From contig CP090854.1 of the NCBI GenBank assembly GCA_041879425.1, forward strand, positions 1,798,001 to 1,862,000: a DNA stretch of 64,000 bases. Reading direction: 5' to 3'. Every line of letters begins with the position of its first letter. Within the stretch, counting starts at the first letter, position 1. Source of the DNA: Vibrio pomeroyi. GTDB taxonomy: Bacteria; Pseudomonadota; Gammaproteobacteria; Enterobacterales; Vibrionaceae. Shown piece by piece: positions 35,118 to 44,117 of the stretch. The position numbers and the translations under genes were made by a program. The notes under the pieces were generated by a model that made no database searches, was not told the origin of the DNA, and was given only the letters and a program-made list of their open reading frames with translations.

Positions 35118-35161
35118 ACAACTCGGTATAACATTCTAGATTCTCAGTACGAACCAAAAAA

Positions 35162-35194
35162 GAAGCCCACTTATATTTGATATAAGCGGGCTTC
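35162..35194. terminator. Shared terminator between GGDEF and moeA genes
   Basis: A 15-bp stem with one mismatch (GAAGCCCACTTATAT with ATATAAGCGGGCTTC) closes a 3-base loop and lies between convergent genes. Flanking A- and T-rich sequence suits both directions. Confidence 0.85.
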
Positions 35195-35237
35195 GTCTAT
35201 TTCTTGGGAAGTGATGTTAAATCAAGGGTGTGCTAAA

Positions 35238-37055
35238 TCAAACACGACCTTGCAGTGGAATGATCGTCACTGTTTCACCGACTTTCACGGTATCAACCGC
35301 TGGTGAGATTTCGATTAAGCAGTTGGCTTCGCTCATTGAACGTAGAATACCTGAACCTTGTTTACCCGTCGTCTTCACTTCAAGCACACCAGACTCGTTC
35401 ATTGAGAACACACCACGGCTGAACTCAGTACGGCCTTGGCGAGAACGTAATTGTTCTGTAGCAACCGCGTTCGCTTTCACTGGTGTCCAGTTGGTTTGAC
35501 CTTGCAGCTTGCGAATTGCAGGCTCTACAAAGTTAATGAACGACACCATCACCGCAACTGGGTTGCCCGGTAAACCGAAGAAAGGTTTGTCTTCAATTTT
35601 ACCGTAAGCAAGAGGGCGGCCTGGACGCATGTTGATACGCCAGAAATTAATCTCACCCAGTTTGTCCAACGCGAGTTTGATGTAGTCAGCATCACCAACA
35701 GACACACCACCAGACGTCAGAACCATATCAGTTTCTAAAGAAGCCGCGTGAAGTACATCCATCATCTTCTGTTCGTCATCTTCAATGATGCCGTAATCGA
35801 CGATGTCACAACCTAGCTTCTGAAGCATACCGATAATAGTAAAACGGTTTGAATCGTAGATAGAGTTTGGTTTCTGCTCGCAACCCGGAGCTTGAACTTC
35901 ATCACCTGTCGAGAACACGCCCACTTTTACTTTACGTAGAACAGGGCAGGTACCGAAACCCAGTGACGCCATCATACCCATTTCTGGTGCTTCGATTCGT
36001 GTGCCGCGCGTAAAGACAGGTTGGCCAATTTGTAGATCTTCACCCGCCATACGGACATTTTGTCCTACTGAAATTTTCGCATCTGGGAAACTAACTGTGT
36101 CGCCTTCTTGAACGGCTTGCTCACGCATCACAACCACATCAACACCTTCAGGCATTGGTGCACCAGTCATGATCTTAACAGCTTCACCTTGTTGAACGGT
36201 TTGGTCGTAGCTGTGACCAGCCATCACTTCGGCAACAACACGGTAGCTATCTAGCTCTAAATCTTCACCACGAATGGCATAGCCGTCCATCGCAGAGTTA
36301 GTGTTCTGAGGCACGTTGATTGGCGAGATAACATCTTCAGCCAATACGCGACCATAGCCTTGCTCTAGCGCAACAGATTCAATCAGCTCAAGTGCATCAA
36401 TGCTATCAACAATCTTTTGCTGACCTTGAGTCACCGTGAGGCCGGCTGGAGAGAAAGAGTCACAACACACAACTGGCGTGTTGTCTTTTGATGATGCGCA
36501 CGCAGCGACTTTACTTGTTTTAGAAGCAGGGTCGAATGACTGAGCATAGTCGATGATGAAATCACGAATGGCTTCTAAGTCGCTGATCGCCATTTGTGGC
36601 AGGTCAGATTCAACGTTGTTGTCTGCGGCGATAGCAATGATGTTGTCATCGTTTGGATAAAGCCAAGGTTTGCCCACTTCGTCGCGGTGAAGCTCAATCT
36701 TAGGGAAGGCGATGTTCTTGCAGCCTTCAACCAAAATCAAATCGAGCGTATTGGTATCAAAGCGAGTCAGCAGATAATCAAAGTCCGCTTCGGCTTCTGG
36801 CGTTTCTGTCATCATTACATGACGGTTACGCGAAGCGATCAGCATTTGATTCGCGCCTGCTTTACGTAGGCGGTAGCTGTCTTTGCCCGGCTTATCAACA
36901 TCGAAATCGTGGTGAGCGTGTTTAAGAACACCCACTTTCAAACCTGCGTTGGTAAACAAAGGCAGTAACGCTTCAAGTACGGTTGTTTTGCCTGTACCGC
37001 TGTAAGCAGCAAAACCTAATAAAGGCAGGTTAGGGCGTTGTTTTGAATCTTTCAT
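35238..37055 (-). CDS. moeA: MobB-MoeA fusion protein
   Basis: This 605-residue protein fuses two molybdenum-cofactor proteins. Residues 1 to about 175 are MobB, with P-loop AYSGTGKTTV at 17-26 and the VLKHAHHDFDVD and LILVEGCK segments. From about 187 to 605 it is MoeA (NTNSAMDGYAIRGEDLELDS, IMTGAPMPEGVDVVVMREQ, GVFSTGDEV, LTSGGVSVGDADY, RPGRPLAYG, GLPGNPVAV), which inserts molybdate or tungstate into adenylylated molybdopterin. MobB assists guanine-dinucleotide addition by MobA, encoded just upstream with a TAATG overlap. The fusion serves the last steps of cofactor assembly for enzymes such as the formate dehydrogenase in this window. Confidence 0.93.
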   Translation of the reverse strand: MKDSKQRPNLPLLGFAAYSGTGKTTVLEALLPLFTNAGLKVGVLKHAHHDFDVDKPGKDSYRLRKAGANQMLIASRNRHVMMTETPEAEADFDYLLTRFDTNTLDLILVEGCKNIAFPKIELHRDEVGKPWLYPNDDNIIAIAADNNVESDLPQMAISDLEAIRDFIIDYAQSFDPASKTSKVAACASSKDNTPVVCCDSFSPAGLTVTQGQQKIVDSIDALELIESVALEQGYGRVLAEDVISPINVPQNTNSAMDGYAIRGEDLELDSYRVVAEVMAGHSYDQTVQQGEAVKIMTGAPMPEGVDVVVMREQAVQEGDTVSFPDAKISVGQNVRMAGEDLQIGQPVFTRGTRIEAPEMGMMASLGFGTCPVLRKVKVGVFSTGDEVQAPGCEQKPNSIYDSNRFTIIGMLQKLGCDIVDYGIIEDDEQKMMDVLHAASLETDMVLTSGGVSVGDADYIKLALDKLGEINFWRINMRPGRPLAYGKIEDKPFFGLPGNPVAVMVSFINFVEPAIRKLQGQTNWTPVKANAVATEQLRSRQGRTEFSRGVFSMNESGVLEVKTTGKQGSGILRSMSEANCLIEISPAVDTVKVGETVTIIPLQGRV

Positions 37056-37639
37056 TATTGAAGCGTTCCGAATTGGGTGAGTTCTTCTGGCGTATTGAGA
37101 TTTACAAAGCAGTTTGGCGCGTCGCTAAAATCGACGTACTCAGTCACACACTCTTTGTACAGCAAGATGATCTTGCGGTCGCCACGTTCTAAAAAGGCTT
37201 CTAACTTTGGAAGTACGCGCTTGTGAAATAGGGTAAAAACTGGCTGTTTATATTCACCATCGTGAGCCACAAGAATGTCGCTGTCTTCTTTTACCGCAGC
37301 GCAAAAACGCTCGACAAGGTCGTCACTGATTTGAGGGCTATCGCAAGGAACAAAGCCAACCCAATCTGTTGCCGCGTTTTTAAGGCCAGCGTGAATGCCA
37401 CCCAAAGGACCCGGGTAATCAGGGAACGAATCGGATACAACCGGAGCGAATGCTTGGTAACTGTCGAGGTTACGGTTGGCATTGATGGTTATGCTGACAT
37501 CTTGTTGTGACAGCTTGTCTATAACGTATTGAATAAGCGGAGAACCGTTGAGCTCAACGAGTCCTTTATCTTTTCCGCCCATACGGCTGGCTTGTCCGCC
37601 AGCCAAAATAACCCAACTAGTTTGCGTTGGAAGCAGCAT
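37055..37639 (-). CDS. mobA: Molybdenum cofactor guanylyltransferase
   Basis: This 194-residue nucleotidyltransferase joins GMP from GTP to the molybdenum or tungsten cofactor, giving the bis-MGD form used by formate dehydrogenases. It has the family motif [20 protein letters not shown] at the N-terminus, followed by [15 protein letters not shown] and [10 protein letters not shown]. It overlaps the ABC ATPase stop by 23 bases and the mobB/moeA start by one base, so it is read from the tup transcript. Confidence 0.94.
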   Translation of the reverse strand: MLLPTQTSWVILAGGQASRMGGKDKGLVELNGSPLIQYVIDKLSQQDVSITINANRNLDSYQAFAPVVSDSFPDYPGPLGGIHAGLKNAATDWVGFVPCDSPQISDDLVERFCAAVKEDSDILVAHDGEYKQPVFTLFHKRVLPKLEAFLERGDRKIILLYKECVTEYVDFSDAPNCFVNLNTPEELTQFGTLQ

Positions 37640-38336
37640 AAATATTCTCTTGTGCTTTGTTCTTTTTAATTACTTGCAGAAGCGGTGATTCGGTCAAGGT
37701 GTTGTCTTTGATCCACCACTGCTTCTTGCACAAATCGGTTAACGCGTTGGTTTGGTGACTTGTAATGACTAAACTCGCGCCTCTCTGAAGAAGATCTTCG
37801 GCCATAATCACCAATCTTTCAATAGATTCTTTGTCTAAAGAAGCACTTGGTTCGTCCATCAGCAAGATTGAAGGCTTAAGAATCCAAGCTCTTGCCATTG
37901 CTACGCGTTGACGCTCACCACCAGACAACACAGAAATGTGCTCGTCTGCTAGGGTTTCTAAACCTACCATCCTCAAAGCATTAATTATTTGAGCTCGCTT
38001 ATCTTTTTGGCTCTCTTTGTTAAAGCGAATGCCATAAGCGACATTTTGGTACACCGAGCCATCAAATAGGTAAGGGGTTTGATGGAGATAGATGATGTCT
38101 TGGAATTTTAGTCTAGGAAACAGGTTATGTTGCCAACTTTGTGTCGGACATTGAATACGGCCAGAGCTTGGTTTGATTAAACCTGACAAGATTTTGAGGA
38201 GGGTTGTTTTACCAACACCGTTGTCACCCTTCAGATAAATAGCATCGTTAGGGCCGATCGACAGCTCAGGGATATGGAACAAAACACGCTCTTTGTAGCG
38301 CATTGAAATTTGCTGCGTTGTTATTTTTATACTCAT
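37617..38336 (-). CDS. tupC: Tungstate ABC transporter ATPase
   Basis: This 239-residue ATPase has Walker [11 protein letters not shown] (36-45), the ABC signature LSGGERQR (137-144) and Walker B ILLMDEP (157-163). It lacks the C-terminal TOBE/MOP domain of molybdate ModC, which fits the TupC type. Ten bases separate it from the permease gene. The substrate assignment comes from its TupA and TupB neighbours. Confidence 0.88.
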   Translation of the reverse strand: MSIKITTQQISMRYKERVLFHIPELSIGPNDAIYLKGDNGVGKTTLLKILSGLIKPSSGRIQCPTQSWQHNLFPRLKFQDIIYLHQTPYLFDGSVYQNVAYGIRFNKESQKDKRAQIINALRMVGLETLADEHISVLSGGERQRVAMARAWILKPSILLMDEPSASLDKESIERLVIMAEDLLQRGASLVITSHQTNALTDLCKKQWWIKDNTLTESPLLQVIKKNKAQENIYAASNAN

Positions 38337-38346
38337 GACAGCGTTC

Positions 38347-39045
38347 CTAAGTTCTTAGATAGCCTTTTCCTCTCACACTGGAAAGGAAAAAGTTAAGGGC
38401 TAATGCCAATGCTAATAAAACCATGCCAAGCGCGACACCTTGTGCGAATGCGCCTTTGTGACTTTCCATAGCTATAGCCGTTGGGATATTTCGAGTCATT
38501 CCCATAATGTTGCCACCTACCATCATTGAACAACCCACCTCAGTGACGATACGAGAGAAGGCAGCAATGGCAGCTGCAAGTAGAGGAAAACGAGTTTCCC
38601 AGATCAAGGTACACGCAACTCGAGTCGTTGAGACACCAAGAGTGCGTGCCGTTTCTACTGCTCGACGGTCACTGGCTTGCAGCGCGCCGTGCATCATCGC
38701 AACCAGAATAGGGAAGCAGATCAGCATCTGACCCAGAATCATCGCCTTTTGAGTGAACAGCAATTGCCAGTCACCTAATGGGCCGGAACGAGAGAGCATC
38801 ATGTACATCAACAAACCAATTACCACGGTAGGGATAGCTTGCAAGGTGTTGATCACTGACAGCAGCGCCCATTTACCGGGGAACTCGGTATAAGCCAATA
38901 TGAAAGCCATGATGATTGCAGGAATAATCACCAATGAAATGGCGGACAAAGATACGCTGAAGGATACCGCTACAATTTGCCACAGTTCTTGGTCAAAACT
39001 GACTAGTAAATTCAATGCATCAAGCGTTGTTTGCCATAGGGTCAT
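38347..39045 (-). CDS. tupB: Tungstate ABC transporter permease
   Basis: This 232-residue inner-membrane protein has about five or six helices. The ATPase-docking EAA-type loop reads ETARTLGVSTTRVACTLIWE. The segments FILAYTEFPGKWA and VVIGLLMYMMLSRSGPLGDW match TupB/WtpB-type permeases. It lies 10 bases before tupC and 210 bases after tupA, with a small stem-loop in the gap that could reduce expression relative to the binding protein. Confidence 0.88.
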   Translation of the reverse strand: MTLWQTTLDALNLLVSFDQELWQIVAVSFSVSLSAISLVIIPAIIMAFILAYTEFPGKWALLSVINTLQAIPTVVIGLLMYMMLSRSGPLGDWQLLFTQKAMILGQMLICFPILVAMMHGALQASDRRAVETARTLGVSTTRVACTLIWETRFPLLAAAIAAFSRIVTEVGCSMMVGGNIMGMTRNIPTAIAMESHKGAFAQGVALGMVLLALALALNFFLSSVRGKGYLRT

Positions 39046-39185
39046 GAAGTATCTCGTGTGAATCGATAATGGGTCTTTATCGGTAATGACTGATGTTAAT
39101 CATAGCTGACACAATATTATTGAGCCTATATTGGCCAGCTATTGTTTCTTTAATTGCTTCAGTTAACTGATTAGTTAAGCGTAGC

Positions 39186-39201
39186 GCTAATTGGAATTAG
39201 C
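39186..39201 (-). other. Stem-loop between tupA and tupB
   Basis: GCTAATT-GG-AATTAGC forms a tight 7-bp inverted repeat in the 210-base gap, without a T-run. Such hairpins between a binding-protein gene and its permease gene often stabilise the upstream message or attenuate the downstream one; this role is inferred. Confidence 0.4.
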
Positions 39202-39255
39202 ACTTACAACAAACCATTCTCAGCTTGTTATAAACGAATCTACGCTAACGAAAAA

Positions 39256-40062
39256 CTACTCTGCGCTCGCTATAAACAGCTGTTTGCCGTGCAGTTTAAA
39301 GTCGTTAATCAGTTTCTGACCTTTAGGGTTCACCAACCAATCACTGAATACTTTCGCCGCTTGGTAGTTAATGCTTGGGTAGCGTTCAGGGTTAACAAGA
39401 ATCACTTGGTAAGGGTTGAATAGGTTCTTGTCGCCTTGGAAAAGGATTTTAAGATCCAGTTTGTTTTGGTAAGCCAACCATGTACCACGGTCTGTCATGG
39501 TGTAGCCTTGCATTTCAGACGCCATGTTCAGAGTAGGGCCCATGCCTTGACCAACACTGCGGTAGCCACCAAAGTTTGGTTCCATTTTGGTCTGTGCCCA
39601 AATGCCCATCTCTTTCTTGTGCGTACCTGAATCATCACCACGAGACACAAACGTCACGTTGTTGGTTGCGATTGCTTTAAATACATCAGCCACTGCTTTT
39701 TGAGATTCAATTTTTGCTGGGTCACTTTGAGGGCCAACAATCACAAAGTCGTTGTACATCAGTTTACGAGGTAAAACGCCGTAGCCTTTTTCAACAAAGT
39801 TCGCTTCAGCCTTTGGTGCGTGAGTCATCACCAAATCCACATCGCCATTTTCACCCATGCGAAGAGATTTACCTGTACCCGCAGCTAGGACATCTACTTT
39901 AATGCCAGAATCTTTTTCGAATTCAGGCAGTAGGTAATCCAGTAGGCCAGAGTGATATGTGCTTGTCGTTGTCGCAAGCTTGATATGCGTGGTGTCTTCT
40001 GCGCTGCTAGCCGAATAACTGACGATAGATAGAGCTGCAATAGTTAGGGGAATTGCTTTCAT
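39256..40062 (-). CDS. tupA: Tungstate-binding periplasmic protein TupA
   Basis: This 268-residue substrate-binding protein has a signal peptide (about 1-21, KAIPLTIAALSIVSYSASSA). The TupA signature LATTTSTYHSGLLDYLLPEF is present, where the TTTS stretch forms the oxyanion pocket, followed by DVLAAGTGKSLRMGENGDVD and VSRGDDSGTHKKE. TupA proteins prefer tungstate over molybdate. The frame is open to 40098, but the ATG at 40062 gives a proper signal peptide and has GGA upstream. A near-consensus sigma-54 promoter lies 114-129 bases upstream. Confidence 0.92.
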   Translation of the reverse strand: MKAIPLTIAALSIVSYSASSAEDTTHIKLATTTSTYHSGLLDYLLPEFEKDSGIKVDVLAAGTGKSLRMGENGDVDLVMTHAPKAEANFVEKGYGVLPRKLMYNDFVIVGPQSDPAKIESQKAVADVFKAIATNNVTFVSRGDDSGTHKKEMGIWAQTKMEPNFGGYRSVGQGMGPTLNMASEMQGYTMTDRGTWLAYQNKLDLKILFQGDKNLFNPYQVILVNPERYPSINYQAAKVFSDWLVNPKGQKLINDFKLHGKQLFIASAE

Positions 40063-40175
40063 TATTATTATGTCCATTCTGTTATAAATGAATGACATGC
40101 CTTCGTTTTAAAGGGCTCAAAAAAGGGCATGTACATAAGATGCTAATTCTTGTAATTAGAAATCATCACCTTATA

Positions 40176-40191
40176 AGCAAGCTTAATGCCA
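40176..40191 (-). promoter_or_regulatory. Sigma-54 promoter for tupABC-mobA-moeA
   Basis: The minus strand reads TGGCAT-TAAGC-TTGCT, a near-perfect -24/-12 element. The predicted start is near 40166, about 100 bases before the tupA ATG. The divergent gene encodes a sigma-54 activator. Confidence 0.82.
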
Positions 40192-40231
40192 ATAAATGAT
40201 GCATCAGATTTCATTAAATTGCTGTTATTTC

Positions 40232-40256
40232 GGACAAAACTGCGCCATTTGACCCT
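40232..40256. promoter_or_regulatory. Candidate activator site, first copy
   Basis: GGACAAAACTGCGCCA followed by TTTGACCCT forms one unit of a 25-base direct repeat; the other is at 40282-40306 (20 of 25 bases identical, 50 bases apart). It lies 40-65 bases upstream of the tup sigma-54 promoter, a normal enhancer position. Confidence 0.6.
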
Positions 40257-40281
40257 ATAAAATGAATCAAAACATGAGCTA

Positions 40282-40306
40282 GGACAAAATGTCGCACTTT
40301 GACCCT
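40282..40306. promoter_or_regulatory. Candidate activator site, second copy
   Basis: GGACAAAATGTCGCAC followed by TTTGACCCT. The first 13 bases (GGACA-AAA-TGTCG) are nearly dyad-symmetric. A third, weaker relative (GTACA-CTC-TGTCC) lies at 40327-40339. Similar palindromes occur near the formate dehydrogenase genes at 56922 and 58131. Confidence 0.65.
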
Positions 40307-40364
40307 GTTGATCAAAAGGTTAATTGGTACACTCTGTCCCAACTTTCCCTATCGGCTGATCATT

Positions 40365-41828
40365 ATGTCTTTACCTAGTTCAAGTACGTCTCATCTCAAT
40401 TCAAACACATTGACTCAATATCAGGCATTTTCTGTCTTGGTTGTTGACGATGAAATTGGGATGCAGGCAATTCTTAAGAAAGCACTAGGTAAGTACTTTG
40501 GCAAGGTGTCGAGCGCAGGTTCAGTAGAAGAAGCCGAGGTTCTGCGTTGCAACGAACACTTCGATCTCATTGTTCTCGATATCAACCTTCCAGGCCGTTC
40601 TGGTATTGAATGGGAAGAAGCCTTTAACGACAGTGACCGAAAAGCTGATGTGATCTTTATGACCGGCTATGCCGATTTAGAGATGACCATTTCAGCACTT
40701 AAGCTTGGCGCTTCTGACTTTATCCTAAAACCGTTCAACCTTGAGCAGTTGATACAAGCTGTACTGCGTTGCATGGATAAACGTCTAGACCAACGAATGC
40801 AATACGCGTTGAAGCGCGATGTTAGCCGTCATATCAAAACCGAGCTAATCGGCAGTTCAGACAAAACCAAACAATTAAAGCTGCTCATCAGCCAGTTCGC
40901 ACCATCACGAGCATCTGTTCTTATTGAAGGCGAGTCGGGCACAGGTAAAGAGTTGGTTGCACGCGGCGTACATGAAGCCAGCAAGCGAACTGGGCCTTTT
41001 GTACCAATTAACTGTGGCGCGATTGCTCCAGAACTTTTGGAAAGCGAATTGTTTGGTCACACCTCTGGCGCGTTTACTGGTGCGAAGAAAAATCGTGAAG
41101 GCTTGTTCAGAGTGGCGAGCGGCGGCACACTTTTCCTTGATGAGATAGGTGAAATGCCACTGCCAATGCAAGCTGCGCTTTTACGTGTGTTAGAACAACG
41201 AACAATCAGACCTGTCGGCAGTGAGAAAGAGATCGCAGTCGACGTGCGTGTCGTCGCGGCGACCAACCGAAACCTTCAAGAAGAGGTCGACAAAGGACAC
41301 TTCCGCCGCGATCTTTTCTACCGATTGAATGTATTGAAGATTGATGTGGTGCCACTAAGAGAGCGTCCGTCTGATCTGATTGAGCTGGTTCCATACTTCA
41401 CTCGTCTATTATCAAGTGAGCTAGGCATGCCCGTTCCAAATTGGGCACATGAAGACATTTTGGCGATGAACGAATACGAATGGCCAGGCAATATCCGTGA
41501 GCTTAAGAACTTAGTAGAACGTTGCATTCTATTAGACAAGCCACCAGCTCACTATTGGCGTGAAGTAAATGGCGACCCGGCTCCAACCAGTATTTCAGTG
41601 ACGGTGTCACACGGCGCAGAAGTGCCAAACTTGAATAACACAGACGCTGCAGAGGGCTACCCAAACACTTGGACGCTCAAAGAAGTGGAAAAATCCCATA
41701 TCGAACAGCTAGTAAGTTTTCATGATGGCAATAAGTCTGCTGCAGCAAGAGATCTTGGCGTTGCACGCAAAACGCTAGAGCGTAAATACAAAGATTGGAA
41801 TACAGAAGGCTCTGAATATGCCGATTAG
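40365..41828 (+). CDS. Sigma-54-dependent response regulator (NtrC type) next to tup operon
   Basis: This 487-residue activator has a receiver domain with phospho-acceptor Asp72 ([10 protein letters not shown]) and an AAA+ domain with Walker A GESGTGKE (189-196) and an intact GAFTGA loop (235-240). It ends in a Fis-type helix-turn-helix ([20 protein letters not shown]). The start at 40365 is preferred over 40299, which would add a non-homologous leader running through the regulatory region; the ribosome binding site is weak. It is divergent from tupA and overlaps its kinase gene by 11 bases. It probably activates the tup operon and perhaps the formate dehydrogenase genes. Confidence 0.88.
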   Translation: MSLPSSSTSHLNSNTLTQYQAFSVLVVDDEIGMQAILKKALGKYFGKVSSAGSVEEAEVLRCNEHFDLIVLDINLPGRSGIEWEEAFNDSDRKADVIFMTGYADLEMTISALKLGASDFILKPFNLEQLIQAVLRCMDKRLDQRMQYALKRDVSRHIKTELIGSSDKTKQLKLLISQFAPSRASVLIEGESGTGKELVARGVHEASKRTGPFVPINCGAIAPELLESELFGHTSGAFTGAKKNREGLFRVASGGTLFLDEIGEMPLPMQAALLRVLEQRTIRPVGSEKEIAVDVRVVAATNRNLQEEVDKGHFRRDLFYRLNVLKIDVVPLRERPSDLIELVPYFTRLLSSELGMPVPNWAHEDILAMNEYEWPGNIRELKNLVERCILLDKPPAHYWREVNGDPAPTSISVTVSHGAEVPNLNNTDAAEGYPNTWTLKEVEKSHIEQLVSFHDGNKSAAARDLGVARKTLERKYKDWNTEGSEYAD

Positions 41829-43845
41829 ACGTCAGTGGTGGTCAAAGTGGGCGTTCCGTTTCAAGACCATGGTGCGTTACCGTTTACTGTTTCTCACGTC
41901 AGCACCGATCTTTCTTACATTGTGTGCGCTCGTTGCGATCACCTTTTATTGGTCTGTTCACTATACGTGGCAAGGCGCTTTGATTGATGTTGATGAACGT
42001 CTCGACGTCGCAGACAACAGTATTCATCTGATTCAAAACCAGCAAGCTTATAACGTGCGCGCATTTGCTGAGTCTTACAACTTTCAAATGAAGCTAGCGA
42101 GTGACGTTTCTCAAAATGAACTTATTCATTGGGTTTCTGAGAATAAGTCACGATATGAGCTCGATTTTTTACGTTGGCGCAGCGTAGAAAGCATGGAGAA
42201 GAAGCTTGAATACCTGAACCTCACTCATAAATCATCATTTTTCAGTGTGTTAGACAGCAATGAACTCAATTACTTAGATCGTGATCTTGCCAAAAAGGCA
42301 GAGGTTCCGATGCTTAATGGTCATGATGTTGAAACACGTGGCTTGGTCAGCCGTACTGTCGTATCCATTAAAGATAAAAATGATCATGTGATCGGCTTTC
42401 TTGATGGCGGGATCTTGTTGAATAACAGCACTCAGTTGGTCGATCAAATCAGCAACCTGATCTATCCGCAGAGAGAGGGCTTCAACCGTCATGTAGGAAC
42501 CGTCACCGTATTTCTTGACGACCTTCGTGTGAGCACTAACGTGCCATTAAGCAGTGAAGACAGTGCAGGGCGTGCAATTGGTACGCGAGTTTCTCACGAG
42601 GTTCACTCTAAAGTCTTAAACGAGGGCAAAGAGTGGCTCGACAGAGCATATGTATACGATGCATGGTACATAACGGCTTATCAACCAATTCACGACCAGT
42701 TTGGCAACGTGATCGGCATGCTATATACCGGTTACCTAATCTGGCCGCTCATTGAAACCTACCTGACTAACCTTGGCGAAATCAGCATTACTATCGTTCT
42801 GTTGCTGCTTGTTTCAGGTTTGATCGTTCACAGAGGTGCGCGCGATCTTTTCAACCCTATAGAACGCATTCATAAGGTCGTCAAGCTAGTCCAGATGGGA
42901 CAAGACAAGCGAATTGGTACGTTAGGGCTGGATGATCAACATGAGCTTACCTTACTTGCTAAACAGTTCGACAAGATGTTGGATTTGCTTCATGAACGTA
43001 ATCAAGAGATTCAACAAGCGGCTTCTGAACTGGAATGCAAAGTTCACTCACGTACGGCTAGCTTGAAAGAGAAAACGGAAGAACTCGAACTGCACATCAA
43101 ACTGCTCAATCAAGCCAGAGATAAGCTGGTGGTTAATGAAAAGTTAGCAGCGTTAGGTGAGTTAACCGCGGGTATTGCCCACGAGATTAACAACCCAACC
43201 GCTGTGATTCTTGGCAACGTTGAGCTGATGAAGTTTGAGCTGGGTGATGAAGTGAGCCGCGTAGAAGAAGAAGTCCACGCCATTATGGAGCAGATTGATC
43301 GCATCCGAAACATCACACGAAGTCTGCTTCAATACAGCCGACACGGTGGTGTGCAGGATGAGATCACGTGGCAACACATCAACCCAATCGTAGATGAGAG
43401 CATTACGCTTGTGAAAACGGGCGCCAAGAAGAAAGGCATTGTGTACGTATCACAGCTGCACGCGAAAACGTCTGTCGAAGTTAACCGAAACCAATTGCTG
43501 CAAATTCTGGTTAATCTACAGATGAACGCGATCCACGCAATGGACGGACAGGGCACATTGACGATCTCAAGTGAAGACTGGGTCGAAAATGGCGTGTCTC
43601 ATGGGGCGATTGTTCATGTAGAAGATGAAGGTTGTGGCATCAAGGAAGAGCAGCTGAAACGTATTTTCTCGCCTTTCTACACGACTAAGCGAGATGGTAC
43701 AGGCTTAGGCTTATCCGTTTCTCAAAGTATCTTGAGCCAAACGGGCGGTGAAATACGTGTTGAATCCGAAGTCGGTAAAGGAAGCCGCTTTAGTATCTAT
43801 CTTCAACAAAAAGCGACACCTCAATTGCTGGTATCAAATCTATAA
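41818..43845 (+). CDS. Membrane sensor histidine kinase paired with the NtrC-type regulator
   Basis: This 675-residue kinase has a first helix at about residues 24-48 and a periplasmic domain of about 270 residues resembling a double-Cache sensor (VVSIKDKNDHVIGFLDGGIL, WYITAYQPIHDQFGNVIGML). The second helix is near 322-342, followed by HAMP and a coiled coil. The His-kinase core has phospho-accepting His455 in GIAHEINNP, and the ATPase part has NLQMNAIHAM, VEDEGCGI, FYTTKRDGTGLGLSVS. There is no receiver or Hpt domain. The overlap with the regulator gene marks a cognate pair. The signal is unknown; given the neighbours, formate, or tungstate/molybdate availability, is plausible. Confidence 0.9.
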   Translation: MPIRRQWWSKWAFRFKTMVRYRLLFLTSAPIFLTLCALVAITFYWSVHYTWQGALIDVDERLDVADNSIHLIQNQQAYNVRAFAESYNFQMKLASDVSQNELIHWVSENKSRYELDFLRWRSVESMEKKLEYLNLTHKSSFFSVLDSNELNYLDRDLAKKAEVPMLNGHDVETRGLVSRTVVSIKDKNDHVIGFLDGGILLNNSTQLVDQISNLIYPQREGFNRHVGTVTVFLDDLRVSTNVPLSSEDSAGRAIGTRVSHEVHSKVLNEGKEWLDRAYVYDAWYITAYQPIHDQFGNVIGMLYTGYLIWPLIETYLTNLGEISITIVLLLLVSGLIVHRGARDLFNPIERIHKVVKLVQMGQDKRIGTLGLDDQHELTLLAKQFDKMLDLLHERNQEIQQAASELECKVHSRTASLKEKTEELELHIKLLNQARDKLVVNEKLAALGELTAGIAHEINNPTAVILGNVELMKFELGDEVSRVEEEVHAIMEQIDRIRNITRSLLQYSRHGGVQDEITWQHINPIVDESITLVKTGAKKKGIVYVSQLHAKTSVEVNRNQLLQILVNLQMNAIHAMDGQGTLTISSEDWVENGVSHGAIVHVEDEGCGIKEEQLKRIFSPFYTTKRDGTGLGLSVSQSILSQTGGEIRVESEVGKGSRFSIYLQQKATPQLLVSNL

Positions 43846-44117
43846 GTTCTAACAACCCATTCGCCGATATTATCACCCGATAGTATTTCTAACGCGCTGG
43901 GCTATTACACGAACGTTTTAGCCCAAGCACGAATATTCTGCACTACTAATCTATCGCTAGCCAAACCTCAACCTCTGTCGGTTTGACGGATACCTCTTTT
44001 TTGTTATGTAACACAGTGTATATCTTTCGATCTTGATGCATATCATCTGAACTGTACGGATTTTTGATAACTTGGTCGAAAATCCATAATCAAAACAAAT
44101 AATAAAGTCAGTCAGCT

